DNA of 64,000 nucleotides from Symsagittifera roscoffensis (GCF_963678635.1 NC_087067.1:38721682-38785681), one strand, 5' to 3'; counted from the first letter of the stretch, positions 34,450 through 46,209 are shown. Numbers and translations: made by a program. Notes: a model not told the origin generated them from the letters alone.

Positions 34450-34880
34450 TATTTATTTAGAGATAAATGGTATGCCAATGACATTGTGCTTAATTTCTGT
34501 AATATGAAATATTTGTTTAAACGGTTTGTTTAAAATTTTGTTTTGTTCCATTGTTCTCGTGGGGAGAAAAAAAAATTGGATTTTTCCATAATTTACTAAT
34601 GTTGATCCTTGTGCTGTTGCTAATTTACTAGAGGTTTCAAGAGGTGTTAAATTTGGATGTAATGTTTTAATTTCATTCCATGTGGGAATATTAATTATAT
34701 TTGATTCTGCTCCTGAGTCAATTAAAAAATCGATTTCAAGATCTGGTGGTTGAAATTCTTTGTTTCTTAGACTTTCTAAGAGAAATGGTATTGTCCAAAT
34801 TTTTTCTCTGGTTTGTTTTTTTTTGTATATTTTGATAAATATAATTTGTGTTTGAACATTGTGTTTTGTCTTTTTCATCG
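34450..34880 (-). mobile_element. aspartic protease region of the Ty3-type element
   Basis: It contains FLIDSGAESNIINIP, the D-S-G active-site block of retroviral-type aspartic proteases, followed by a typical ATAQGSTLVNYGKIQFFF flap-like stretch. It is placed between the gag zinc knuckle and RT. Confidence 0.75.
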
Positions 34881-35159
34881 GGTTAATTTCGTTTACTTCT
34901 TGTGTAGTTTGTGTATTATCACAATATAGTAATTGTGGAGGAGTTCCAATTGATTTTCATATATATGTGAAGTGAAAGGTTGTTCATATATGATAGATTC
35001 ATAGTCTTTTTCGACTGTTATCATATTTACTGAGATGGTATTTTCTGTATCACTTTCTGTATCTAATGATTCAAAATTTATATGATTTAGTTGTATTTAG
35101 ACTTCCTGTGTCATCAATACCTGGAGGGTCTGAAGTTGTTTATTCATTTGTTTGCACTT

Positions 35160-36690
35160 GATTAGTTTTGGTGTGCTACTTCTGTATCGATGTTTAGAAT
35201 CAGGGTAACGGTTATTATTCCTATGTGGTGACTGGGAATATTTTCTGTATCGATTATTTTAACTTGAGTTTCGATTTTGTGAATTATTTCGTGATCTATT
35301 TTGGTAATTATCATTTGATCTGTGATAATTTGATCTATTATATGAATTATTCCTTGATCTATTATTTGGATAATTCTGATTTCGATTGTTTGAAAAACTT
35401 CTATTTCTATTATGTGAATAGTTTTTATTTCTGTTTTACGATGAATTTCGTGATTGATTATTGGAATAGTGTCTATCCCTTGGGTTTGATTGGGAACTGG
35501 ATCCAGAAACAAATTGTGTTGTATTGGAATTTGATTGTGAATAGTTATTTTGGTTATTTTGGCTATTCGATCAATTATATCTGTTTTGTGAGGAATTTCG
35601 TGTATTTCCTCGTTCGGGTGATCTACCTCTATAACTTGAGTTATATGGTGATTGATTTCTTGTGTAATTTGAGTTGCTTGGAAGTGGTTTTCCTGAACTG
35701 TTATTACTATATATATTTTTGTTTGGTAGATTTTGGTCTTTTTTCATGTATTGATAGAACGATTTATTTGGTTCTTTGTGTTTTTGAGGTTTATTCTGAC
35801 TGTCTTGTTGTTTTTGTCTACATTCGGAAATACTGTGTCCGTATCGTCGGCAATAATTACACCATTTTTTGAAAGATGGTTTGTCTTTAAAATTTGGGTT
35901 TCTTTCATAGATGTTTAGTATTTCAGTGATTTTTTCAATCAGTTCTGTATCTGATTCTTGTACGTTATTTATATGTGTAGTATTTGTTTCAATCCGATTA
36001 ACATATTGTAGTTTTAGATTTTTTGTTTCTTCGAGTTTCATTGTGATTTCTGCTTCTTCTAGTTTATCTACTAATTTTCGAAAATCTAAGTCTGGTTCTC
36101 GAATTGAGGAAGGATGAGATGCTCTCTTTTTTATAGCTATTTTCCTTAATTGAGGTGTTAAGGTCATCATTAAAATTTCTGTCATTTTTGTGTTTTTATA
36201 GTCATGTGTATAAAATGAATATTCTTTTCGAACTAGTGTTTCGATACGTACTGCTAATTGTTTAATTGTTTCATTTGGTAGTCTACGTATTTCGTTGCAT
36301 TAAACTCTTTGGTGTTGTTTGTTTCTTTCAGAATCAAACATTTTTGAAAGTTCTTGTGTGAATCTTTTCCAGTCTGATTTTATTTCTATGGGTAATACTG
36401 AAAACCATTTTTGAGCTGCGCCATCTAGGGTTGTTGTATTAGAGCTGTGCGTCTATGTATCCAATTTTGATGTAGTGGCGTATTAATTGGTTCAGGTCCT
36501 ATGTTTAAAATTAAGTTTGCTGTTACTGAATTTAGATAATCTTCTACAGAATATTCAGGGTCTGTTCCTGTGAATACCATCAGTGGTTTATTCGATGTTT
36601 TTGATGATCCACCCATGAGGTATGGATTCATTGTCATCTGTAGTGACTCTGCGGCATTTGGCATTTGGTTTTGTGGGTAAATTTTCATAT
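35160..36690 (-). mobile_element. gag region of the Ty3-type element
   Basis: The capsid-like start has VFTGTDPEYSVEDYL. The later part carries one zinc knuckle, CNYCRRYGHSISEC (near 35,820-35,865), followed by a long Arg/Asn/Ser-rich tail whose DNA is a degenerate short repeat (about 35,225-35,480). The plus-strand 215-codon frame across this tail is an antisense artefact. Confidence 0.7.
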
Positions 36691-37699
36691 TTTGAGATGG
36701 TTGAGTTTGTCGCGGTCTTTGTGTGCAATATTCTTTAGTGTATGGTGCAAAATTATCTGGTTGGTGATAATCATCTTCTTCAGATGATAAATAGTTTGTA
36801 TTATATGGTTTATGTTGTTTATTTTTATTTTGTTGAAAGAATGGGTAATTTTCACTATAATCCTGTGTAGGTTGTGGATTTTCTGGAAAATTTAGTGAAA
36901 TGGTTGATGTTTTTGGGAGATTCCATTAATGAGAACATACGTGGTTTAAATTTTGTGTATTTTTTCGGGGAGGTTGGTTTGTTCTTGGTTTGTGAGCATA
37001 ATTATAATTGTGTTCTGCAAAAGTATTTCTTGTGAACGGTTTTCGTGTTTTTGACGGTATTGTCATTTGTCTATACGTTTGATAGTCCAAATGTGAATTT
37101 TTCGGAGCAACCGAAGGTTTAAGGGTTGATTGTAAGGTTACCTGTGTTAGTGATGTATTTGTATTTCTTGGTGTTGTCAGATTGGGGTGTATTGGTGATA
37201 TACTTTGTTGTGTAGTTGTTGTTGTTGTTTGGACGATTTCCTCGTTTATGAAGTGTGATGGTGTTTGAATGTCTTGTTGTGTAAGATTTTTGGTTCCATT
37301 GAGATTTTCATTATGGATGACCGTCGAATTTAAACTGTTATTTCGTGTATCAGGTAAAAATGTATTATAACTTAATGGTGTTGCATCAATGGTTAATGGT
37401 ACTACTTTTACATAATCTTTGTGATAAGATATTGTACTTATTGCTTGATTGAGATAGCTTGTGGGATATTTAGAAATGCATGATGAGACCAGTCAGGGTC
37501 CCAAACGTAATCTGATTGTTCTGAAAAAGCATTGTCATCATTGGTATTTTGAGGTCGAACATTTTTTCTTGCTTGTGAAATTAAATCTAAATTGTGGGTG
37601 AAATAATCTATTATAAACCATGCTAAAATTTTTTGTAAATCATGTTTAGTGTTTTGTGAAACATCTACTTTAGTGAAATTTTCGCGAATTATATGTAGA

Positions 37700-38650
37700 A
37701 ATGTTAAAAATACTGTGATTTCATTTCGTACTTTGTATGTTTGGATGTTGCAGTTGGTGATATACTTTGAACTTCTGTTTTTTCTAATATAGATATATAA
37801 CTATATATTATTGCAAAAACTTTGTTAGTGAATATGGAATTTGCTCTTTGTGAATTATGATATTGTATGCTTTTGATATATTCTATGAATACTTTTGAAA
37901 ATTCTATTTCAATATCTTCTGTTTGAATTACATATTTACGGCGGGCTGTATTTGGTGTGCTAAATTCTATGGTGTAGATTCCGTATTGTTGTGTTAGATT
38001 ACATATGTCTTTTAAATAATGTTCAATAATTTGTCTTTTGATTTTTACATCTGGGAATTCTGCTTTGCATGGGCTGATTCCTGGTTCAAACAAATTTACG
38101 AGTAAGTTTTTACAAAAATCGTGTTGTCCTCTATCATCGAGTGAATCTATAAGAAAGAGAAAAACTGCTTCGTCATCTGGACTGTCGTCACTTTGAGTGT
38201 GGCTCATTTTTTCGTTTTATGACTGTTAATATATAACTATCGATGTGTCTAATTGGTTGATTCTAAATATACAAGTGTACTGGTTTGTGTTTGTATTGCT
38301 TTTTTATTCTTCTTTTTCCTCTTTTTGATGAATTTGAAGTTGTTTCTGAGTCTGAAAAATATAATTGATCATAGATGGGACAATTTTTATCTATTGAATT
38401 TTTTAATTTGTATAGTTCGTCTAAACTGTTGGCTTCTGATTCAGAAAATGCGTTTCGATTTTTCAAAAATCTTTTTCGTGTGATTTGTCTTTGTTTGTTT
38501 ATAGTTTTCCTTTTTATTGTTTGTCGTTTTGTTCGAATGTATCCAACTGTTTGTGTATGTGGAGTGATTACAAGATCGTATTTTTTGTTATCTATTTCAC
38601 AGTTGTGTGAAACGATTGTTTGTTTATTTCCTAAACTTTTGAATGACATA
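37700..38650 (-). mobile_element. two frames upstream of gag in the Ty3-type element
   Basis: In element direction the first (about 128 codons) is a Lys/Arg-rich basic protein. The second (about 167 codons) starts with an acidic stretch (MSHTQSDDSPDDEAVFLF) and looks helical. Neither matches a family I recognise. They could be an N-terminal gag extension or separate accessory genes. Confidence 0.4.
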
Positions 38651-39164
38651 AGGTTTAGGATGAGGGATGCAAGAAGTTATTAGTTATTTCTATTTCCTTA
38701 GACTGTTAGTCCTTACGATTTTTTGGTTAGCTTAACCTGGGTATTTTTTTTCAGGCTTGGAGAGAAAAGTATATCGATTCCGAAGAATGATTTTTTACTT
38801 TCTCGTGGCTAGTCTAAGTTAAGGTGTTAATTTACTAAATCCTACTTAGGGGTAGTGATTGTGTTCAAGGGTTGGAGAATAGTAAATCGATCCACAAGGT
38901 TCAGGTATAATAAGAACGCAAGTAGTTCGTTAGATACTATTTTAAACTTACTAAGTCTAAGATCTAGCCTGGGTCTATTAAGAGGAGGGTTCAAGTGAAG
39001 GATGAATAACCGAAGTTCTTCACTGTTTTTCTTAATTTGAATGGTTAGTTTTATGAAAAATTTCTATTAGTCCTGGATCTTTTGAAAAGGTTGGATAGTG
39101 AATCGACGTTTGAGTTCGTTAGACACTTGCTAAGTGGGTGGGGGAGAACAAAATTGTTCTTTTT

Positions 39165-39285
39165 GATCCAAGGATAGGCCTTGATGATCAGATTTTAAAT
39201 TTAGTGAAATAGAAAACAATTAAGATCCAAGGATAAGCCTTGATGATCTGATTTTTAAAATTAAGTGAATTTAAGTTTAAAATTG
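39165..39285 (-). repeat. two-copy tandem repeat in the element leader
   Basis: GATCCAAGGATAGGCCTTGA at 39,165 and its near-copy at 39,224 give a unit of about 59 bp. Looser echoes of GTTCGTTAGA and AGTAAATCGA occur in the preceding 300 bp. It lies in the 5' leader of the Ty3-type element. Confidence 0.65.
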
Positions 39286-39882
39286 TTTAAATTTATTTTA
39301 AAAAAAGATTTAGTTTTTTAATGATATTAGTGAGCTTATGATTGCTGTTATGTTTAGGTGATGAAGCTGGGACAACAGGATGATTCATGATTACTAACAA
39401 TTATTGTCATGCTACTAATTTTTATTTTTATTTTCAATAAATTTTTTTCTAATATGTTTCATATAATACTGCAGAAATTAAGAAAACGATCTGAGATCTT
39501 TTTATCAATCGTTATTGTACATTAATAGTTTTGTTTAGCGCCTGAAATGATCATGAAGATTTACTTCAAAATTTTATGTTTGCAAATGAAAATCTAAATT
39601 CATTGCTAATAAGATTCTAAATATAAAAGTTTGTGTTGGCTTTTGCCGTACAACCATAAAACTAAACGGTAAGTTTCTAATTAGTCGTATATCGTCTCTT
39701 GTTCGAGGTCTTCTTCCAATACCAGGTAGTTCTAGTATTGTGCGGAATATCGGCTCTGATCTATTGAGTCGTAGAGACATTTCAATTAAGTTATTATCGT
39801 ATAACATTTTGAAAATGTTTTGTCTAATTTCTATTCTATTTTTGGTTAGTTCTAAGCTATTAAGGTCTTATTCGAGACTTAT

Positions 39883-39892
39883 GGTCGCACCA
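39883..39892 (-). other. probable primer-binding site of the Ty3-type element
   Basis: On the minus strand TGGTGCGACC begins two bases after the 5' LTR end (TTAACTCA). TGG matches the CCA end of a tRNA primer, and the two-base gap is usual. The tRNA was not identified. Confidence 0.6.
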
Positions 39893-39894
39893 GA

Positions 39895-40276
39895 TGAGTT
39901 AATATGTGGAGTTGGTAACTCATAGAGTAATTTCGGATAGGGTACACCGTGTGCTCGTCACGCTATCTTATTTTCGGCCGGATAGATTCGTGCAACTTCT
40001 TAGTCTAATACCGATCCTAATCTTACTCTTATATCTACTAGTGTCAGGGTGTTTAACTAGTCTCTGATAGATCTAGTGTATACTGACTTATTGCCACTGC
40101 TGAAGTTCTCTTGGAGAGGCAACTAATTTCTAAGTTAACTTCAAATCTCTCTGGTGCTGAAATTACAAGTAATTTCAGCACTTACAAATAAGTGGGTTGT
40201 TATAGTTGGATGGATTATGATTGTGGTAAAATATCTAATTTATCCAATAATAAAATGTAGTTTAAAGCAGGTTACA
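39895..40276 (-). repeat. 5' LTR of the Ty3-type element
   Basis: A 382 bp terminal repeat matching 21,608-22,018. In element direction it starts TGTAACC and ends TTAACTCA. The perfect 28-base palindrome-like hairpin is conserved at 40,154-40,181. GCTT follows at 40,277-40,280. Confidence 0.9.
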
Positions 40277-40490
40277 GCTTGCTAAAAAACAATGGTACAT
40301 CAAAAGTTACTATATCTGCAATCCACAATCAAGCTGGCTGACATTGTTGAAACTGATATCAGCATTCGGAAAAAGAATTCATATTTGAATCTTGAAGAGA
40401 ATTTAATTCCTCCAATTTTTTAAGAATCTGTTCCAAGAAAACGCCCGGCATTATCAGAACAATATTTGTTTATTCTGGTTTAATACATAC

Positions 40491-40700
40491 GACCAAGCAA
40501 GGACAAATCAAGCCTGCTGCTTCCATAAATTGAAATATAGTGAAAATTGAAGTACGCATTCCCATCAATCATTTTGCCCAAAGAATACAGAAGTTGGATA
40601 TGGTTTTGCTCAGACTTTTTGTGCAATGTGTCAATTTCCGACTGAACTTCATTATTTGAATTATGTACCGCAGTAAGGGTAAAATTCATGCGCACTCTAC
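40491..40700 (-). CDS. candidate internal exon of an unrecognised host gene
   Basis: A minus-strand open segment of 69 whole codons is flanked by an acceptor-like TTTGAG|GTAGAG and a good donor, GGTC|GTATGT. The peptide includes VRMNFTLTAVHNSNNEVQSE and GKMIDGNAYFNFHYISIYG, which looks ordinary in composition rather than like AT-rich noise. Entry and exit phases are both 1. No neighbouring exon could be linked with confidence. The Ty3-type element begins 210 bases downstream, so if this exon is real the element sits in the following intron. I do not recognise the family. Confidence 0.35.
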
Positions 40701-43700
40701 CTCAAATGTAAGCGCTGAAAAAGAATTGGAGCAAGCCATTACACCTTGACATTTTCACAAGTTTTCTTTCAATACCCTTTGTCGCCTGCTACAAATTGTA
40801 GGTCGTTACGAAGTGAAATTGTCGTCTGAATTATTCTCTTGTTGTGAACTGATGCGCTTTGAGTTGTAAAAAACGACTAGACCTTTACCTTTGAAAATCT
40901 GCCGGAACAGTTATCCGATATTTTTACTCTATTGTCAAAGATGAGATAAAGATGAAAAAAACTAACTTTATTTCATTACAAACGGGAAACGAACATGTTA
41001 TGAGTTTTTGTTTTATGAACCTGTAACTGCAACCATTTGAAAACTGTGACCATCTACTGGATATACTTTTGAAATATCCCAGTTTGATGTCGCAGAGATA
41101 ATTAGTGCTGCTTCAGGCCCTGATCAGTGGCCACTCGTCCATGGTCAGGACTAAAACATAGATAAACTTTGGAACTAGCGCTGAATTATCTTTGAATCAT
41201 CCCTGAAACGAAACAGCGCTAATTTATATCAGAACCAGCGCTGATTTTTGGAATTGTTAACCTATGAGATTTAATAAAAAAATAACTGAATCAGCGTTAA
41301 ATCTTACTAGCGAGTACTGTGCAAACATAGGTTATGTCAAACATCCGAAAACCAAAAAATTGTTGCAAACTTTCAAAAAATAGAATAACAGTTTTTTTAG
41401 GGATAAACATACGACATGTTTAAGACACTAAATAAACGTCCAGTTTTTACCGCTCGTTTAGAAGATGCTGTATTGGCCAAACTAATAGTGATAAGGGTAG
41501 TCACTTCAACGTGCTGCAAGCTTGTGAACAGAGTATATTAAAATTAAAGCTGGCTATTGCCGTGAAGCGCAGCGTGCCCACCGGTGACCTTCAGCCGAGA
41601 GTCGGCTAAATTAAAATCGGCTAATTTAGTTATGTCTTGGGTTCGAAATTCTTAGAACGGCTTCGCGGAATTCTCTATTGATCTTTTTGCTATTTAGATG
41701 ACGACCTGTGGAGACGCCGAAACATCTTCGTTTCGGCCAACAGCTGCCCCGGCTATGGTGATGTGAACTCCTCTGGAACCGTGGTGAGGCTCTGCAACCA
41801 TTGAAAAGGCCGCATACTTGTACCCTCTGAACGATTAATAAATTCGTCCTAGTCGAAGGAAGACAAAACTTGATCGTCGCTGACTGAGATATTTCGTCTC
41901 CTCGTCTCTTTTACTACAATCTCCACAGTTAAAGACGACCCTTATGGTCGACAAGCTGACTCTTGCCAGAAACTTTAGGAGGATCGAAACGCCTCTTTTG
42001 GCTTTGATTCCACGTATTGGCCGTGTAGGCGACTGACTTTGAGACGAGTCGTGAAAAATGGATTTTGTGATTGTTTTTCCGTGGCAAGTTGTTGAAATGT
42101 TTTCAGTGGGGGGCTTGAAGATGTTGCAAGTTGCTCAGTGTTTTTCCCTTCTTCCGGCGGCACAATTTTTCTGTTTTCTGGGATAGATAATCTTGTAACT
42201 CTTTCACAAATTCTTACAGTCGGAGAAAAAAACTTCTAATTAAAAATTAATATGATCTGACGAATAAGTATCCAGTTAATTAATGTCGCGTACCCCATCC
42301 ATCGAAGTTGAACAAAAAGTTATGTTACGTAGTTTTTAGGAACTTCAAAAGTCATCATTTTTTCGTTTTGCACATGCTCGAATTTTCTTGTCCGCTGTGA
42401 AACGTTGGCTCGTGTTTGCACTTTTTTCGTCTTACCCGAGTGCTTCTGCGGCGACGAGTGCTCACTTTTTCTTACTTAATCAATGTCTACGGAATCAGGA
42501 TTGGATCATGACATTTTTATAAGTGAAAAAACTTGCACTGTCTTATTTCTAAAAATTTAACACAATTAAAATAAAGTATGCACATTATGCGAAGTAACCG
42601 TAAACGATCCGGAGTACTAAACACTTTTCCTTTCAACGGTTGTCTGGTGGCTCGCCAACTGACTTCTTGAAATAAGGTTTCTTCAATTTTTTTTGGGTTA
42701 ACCAATGGTTTCCTTTCTTCTGCTGATCGCTAGATGGATACCTTTCGTATTCTTTCTGGTCCAGCTGATGATCATCAATGTACCAATTTTTTACTGGTCA
42801 AGATCTGAATTGTCGTATCCCAAACTACGTGCCAGGAGCAATAGAAAGTTTTTTCAAAGCAATTGTGCACCCAATGGAAGATTGGATTGAAATACTTCAT
42901 TTCAATTAATTTTTTGATAGCCGTTTTCGAAGACGAGTTTAGAAATTCAAGTTATTTCTTACAGTGTAAAAAATTTTCTCTAAGTCAGGTTGACCCGTCG
43001 CTTATAACGGTATAGCTTTTAACAAATTTATCGGACAACGTTTTAAGTTTTTGAAAAAAATTCCAACCTTGAGAGAGTGACATGGCGCTAAAACTGCAAT
43101 CCAAATTTCAAAACTGCTTTTGAACTGATAAAAGAGCAAAATGCAATGCATAAGGATTTCGTTTTTTCGGCGAATTTCATCTTTGCATAACTTCAAGAGC
43201 ACAATTCAAAAAGCTTTTTCATTCAACAGAGATTTGCCATGTAATTTATCAGAGCAAAAAGAACACATAAAATGCCGACAAAAGAAGCAAACGCAAAACT
43301 TCAAAAAAGCTTTTCGATTTATTTTCAATTTGAACGAATTTTGTTACTTTGTCCGATAAATCTGTTCAAAGCTATATCAGTTGGTAATTGTCATGTTCAA
43401 TTTTATAATACTAATTTTAGAAAGAAAGCAAAAAACATAAATAAATTAATATAAAGTAGGAAAACCGCGTAAACAACAATAATTTTTCAGAATTAGTCTA
43501 ACACCATTAATAAAAACCTGTAGATGTAAGTACCTTCAAAAGTATTGCGATGAAAAGTTGTTAGTCTTATTACACACAAAAAAATATATTTTGTCCCCGA
43601 CAAAGATACACTGGAAAAGTGTGTAGCAAATTGTTTTTTAAGAATCTATTTGTGCTTGCGGGTTATGCTGGTATGAAAAAGTTGTTTTTTGACTTCTTTC

Positions 43701-43889
43701 ATATTTCGATTTCGAGTAGTTTTTACGTTTTGATCACATTCTCATCAAAAAATTTTCTGAGAGGAGAGGTTAAGAACCGAACAATTATCATTGATCCAGA
43801 CGTTTATCACTTTACAAAACTGAGTGCTAAGTGAAATTATTCACTCCAATGCGTCCAATTTGTTGTAGGTTCAAATTTGATCCCAATGG
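40701..43889. other. unassigned region with a GC-richer island
   Basis: No gene is supported. An island at about 41,530-42,480 is richer in GC than its surroundings and contains short perfect hairpins (41,593-41,607 and 41,716-41,737). Small open frames at 41,975-42,163 (minus), 42,517-42,705 (minus) and 42,705-42,890 (plus, hydrophobic) lack convincing splice partners. Any of them could be an orphan exon. Confidence 0.35.
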
Positions 43890-45213
43890 TACACTATCTC
43901 GTCAAAAAGACTCATACAGGCTTTTTTCTCAAAGTGTCTGTTGAAAAACCGTTTTTTAGATAAGTTGTCACCAAAATATTGTTAGTCTTATTTAAGAGTT
44001 GAGGCCCGTAAATTTTAACGTGAAACGTTTTTTTGTTTTGTGTTCGTTTTGGTGTGGTTTATTCAATTAATTCAGAAACATGGCTAAACGCAACACATCA
44101 AATTTAGAAACGAAATTCAAAACTTTTGGCTTACACAACAAGGTTGGACCTACGGACAAATAGCCAATACGCTGAAAGTAAACCGACAAACTAGGTACAT
44201 TTTTTAAAAAGCTTGTCCTAAAGACCCTACATTCTCTGGACTTTCTAGATGTGGATGAAAATCAAATTTAGAGTAAAAAAAGAAAAACTCTTATTCAGAA
44301 ATTTAAAGAAAGGAGACAGAAAACGATCTATCAAGTTACCATCGTCGGATGATAAATGTTTCAGTACAAAAAAAAACCATCTCAGCAATTACGATCAGAC
44401 GTAATTTGAAAAAACATGGTTTTTAGAGCAGATCGGCTTCTCTGAAACTAAATAACTAAATTTGGGCAAGAAGAACAGTGCTTTTCGGAAGAAGAAGCGC
44501 CGTTTTTGGGCTAAGAATCCAAATTTTTTGCAGTCTGTTATTTTTTAAGACAAAGTCCGATTTGCCATGAATACAGACGGCTGTATTCGAGGTTGGCGTC
44601 AACGTGATGAGCGTTATAAGCCACAGTGTAAGGTTTTGAAGAATTCTTCCCATTTTTCTGTTATGTATTGGAGGTTCAGTACACCTGACGGTAGTTTTGG
44701 ATTAGTAAAATGTTCCCTGCATTAGGTTATAGCTATTAGCTTAAGTTTATGGGGACATAATTGACCAAAATTTGATCAAGGATTAACCAAAGTTTGGCAG
44801 GAAGCTCATGGAAGACAATGGCCCTGTTCATAAAGCAGAAATCATAAGAAAGTTTTTAGCCGAAAACCATATTCAGACCACCGATTGGCCCGGATAGAGC
44901 CCCGATCTAAACATCATAGAAAATTTGTGGTCGCTGATGAAGAAACGAATGACTGGATAGACCCAATTCAAAAAAAAACTGAGAAGAAGGCAACGAAAAA
45001 ACGCTAGAAAATCTAACTCTGCCGGTTTTGTGAAACAGATGTATAAATCTATCCCTGCGAAAGTAAATTTAAAAATAAAGACGAAATGTGCTGCTGTTGG
45101 TTAATAGTTCACTTCTTGCTAAAAAAATATCTAACCTTTTTGTCAAGTGCCAGTTTTTTGGAAAAAAAACGTGAAATTTAGGTCATTACGAGTCTTTTTG
45201 GCGATATAGAGTA
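43890..45213 (+). mobile_element. Tc1/mariner-type transposon, dead copy
   Basis: Inverted ends TACACTATCTCG and (inverse of right end) TACTCTATATCGCC share the AAAAAGACTC block and are bordered by TA, the Tc1/mariner target. The decayed transposase begins ATGGCTAAACGC at 44,080. A helix-turn-helix segment LTQQGWTYGQIANTLKVNRQ lies one frame away from that ATG, showing a frameshift. Later come FAMNTDGCIRGWRQRDERY and, from 44,808, MEDNGPVHKAEIIRKF then SPDLNIIENLWSLMKK. The last two acidic residues are 34 residues apart, the DD34E spacing of Tc1. A TAG interrupts the frame between DWPG and SPDLN, and other stops occur, so no active transposase is encoded. Confidence 0.88.
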
Positions 45214-45780
45214 GTTCTCCGATTTACTGCTGTCTCCGTTATCATACACCGTGTTAACGTTTGATGCGGTTTTGTTTTTTGAAGAACTGCGAAGTGTATC
45301 AGGGGGTTAGTTCAAAATCACAACTATTCATTAGTCACATTTTAAACTCTTAGGAAAAGATTTTGTAGGAGGTTTCAAAACTTTTTCATTGAAGTCAATA
45401 AGTAAAAAAAATTGCTTAGGTTAGTTCCTGCTGTTTCCGTTATGCTTGACAATGTTAATTTTAAAGATTTTTTTGTTTGAACAGCGGAGTTAACAGCGAA
45501 CTATCAAATTGTTCACAAGTTACTCTTGTGAAATAGTTTTCGTAGGAGACCCAATTTTTTTCTAAGTCGAAATGTAAAAAAAACTTGCGATGAATAATTT
45601 TGTACCAATGAGTAGTTCCACGATTTACTGCTGTTTCCGTTATCATCCACGACATAAATGTTTGGTTCCATCAATTTTAAAGTTATTTTAAATAGAATAG
45701 CCACATTTGAAACTCTTGGGAAATACTTTTGTGGGAGGTCTAAAAATTTTATAATCAAAATGTAAAAACATGTGGGACCA
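45214..45780 (+). repeat. degenerate tandem repeat, unit about 200 bp
   Basis: Three units share TTACTGCTGTTTCCGTTAT or near variants at about 45,221, 45,424 and 45,623, each followed by similar AACTCTTGGGAAA and GTAGGAGG blocks. Periods are roughly 210 and 190 bp. The Tc1 element ends exactly at the start of the first unit. Confidence 0.6.
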
Positions 45781-46174
45781 AAACCCTTTTTCTATCCATT
45801 CATAGGACTAGTTGAACAATTGAGAAAATATATTTCCGCATCCGCTCGTTTTATCCCCTTAATTTTTCATGTTTTTGTTAGCGTGCTTTTTGTTCTTAAT
45901 TTTGTACACTCCAATCAGGTTTTTTTTGTCTACTTTTTCGATTTTATTTGAGAACCCAGAAAAGAGCAAGTCGTCTTCAATACTTCTGGTTCAATGACTT
46001 CTATTAAAACCACATTTTCATTTGGTATGGCTGCTAAGTACAATTGTTCGCGTCAATGCTTCCAATTTGTTGGAGGTTAAATTGTGTGGTCATAATAGAG
46101 CGAGCTAATAACTCGCAAGTTTGAATCCATACATGACTGCGCCGTTATAACAATTCAGGACACCGTTACGTTTA

Positions 46175-46209
46175 TAACTAACTAACTAACTAACTAACTA
46201 GCTAACTAA
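46175..46209 (+). repeat. AACT microsatellite
   Basis: About eight AACT units with one GCTA interruption, immediately before the next hairpin-headed repeat. Confidence 0.9.

Larger units (their letters stand above)
21608..40276 (-). mobile_element. giant Ty3-type endogenous-retrovirus-like fossil (18.7 kb)
   Basis: A minus-strand LTR element bounded by two LTRs (39,895-40,276 and 21,608-22,018) and a 4-base target duplication GCTT (21,604-21,607 and 40,277-40,280). In element direction it has a leader with repeats, two extra frames, a gag region with a zinc knuckle, protease, RT-RNase H and integrase, then small membrane frames, a Pro/Ser-rich region, an envelope-like glycoprotein region and further accessory frames. 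RT style and domain order (RT-RNase H before integrase) are those of Ty3/gypsy elements. The coding regions are broken, with roughly ten or more interruptions in total. The LTRs differ at about 13-14 of some 380 aligned bases by eye plus a few indels, so the insertion is moderately old but still well preserved. Confidence 0.88.

Noticed and set aside
35225-35872. 215-codon plus-strand frame
   Set aside because: It is antisense to the gag tail of the giant element, rich in Tyr/Phe/Cys because of a degenerate repeat, and has no independent support.
38700-39300. CRISPR-like array in the element leader
   Set aside because: The repeats are few, uneven and without regular spacers, and the window is eukaryotic.
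41635-41660. tRNA gene suggested by GGTTCGAAATT
   Set aside because: No A-box, acceptor stem or cloverleaf could be drawn around it.
42705-42890. 61-codon hydrophobic plus-strand frame, with an overlapping-neighbour minus frame at 42,517-42,705
   Set aside because: Each could be an orphan exon, but no splice partner or family match was seen.
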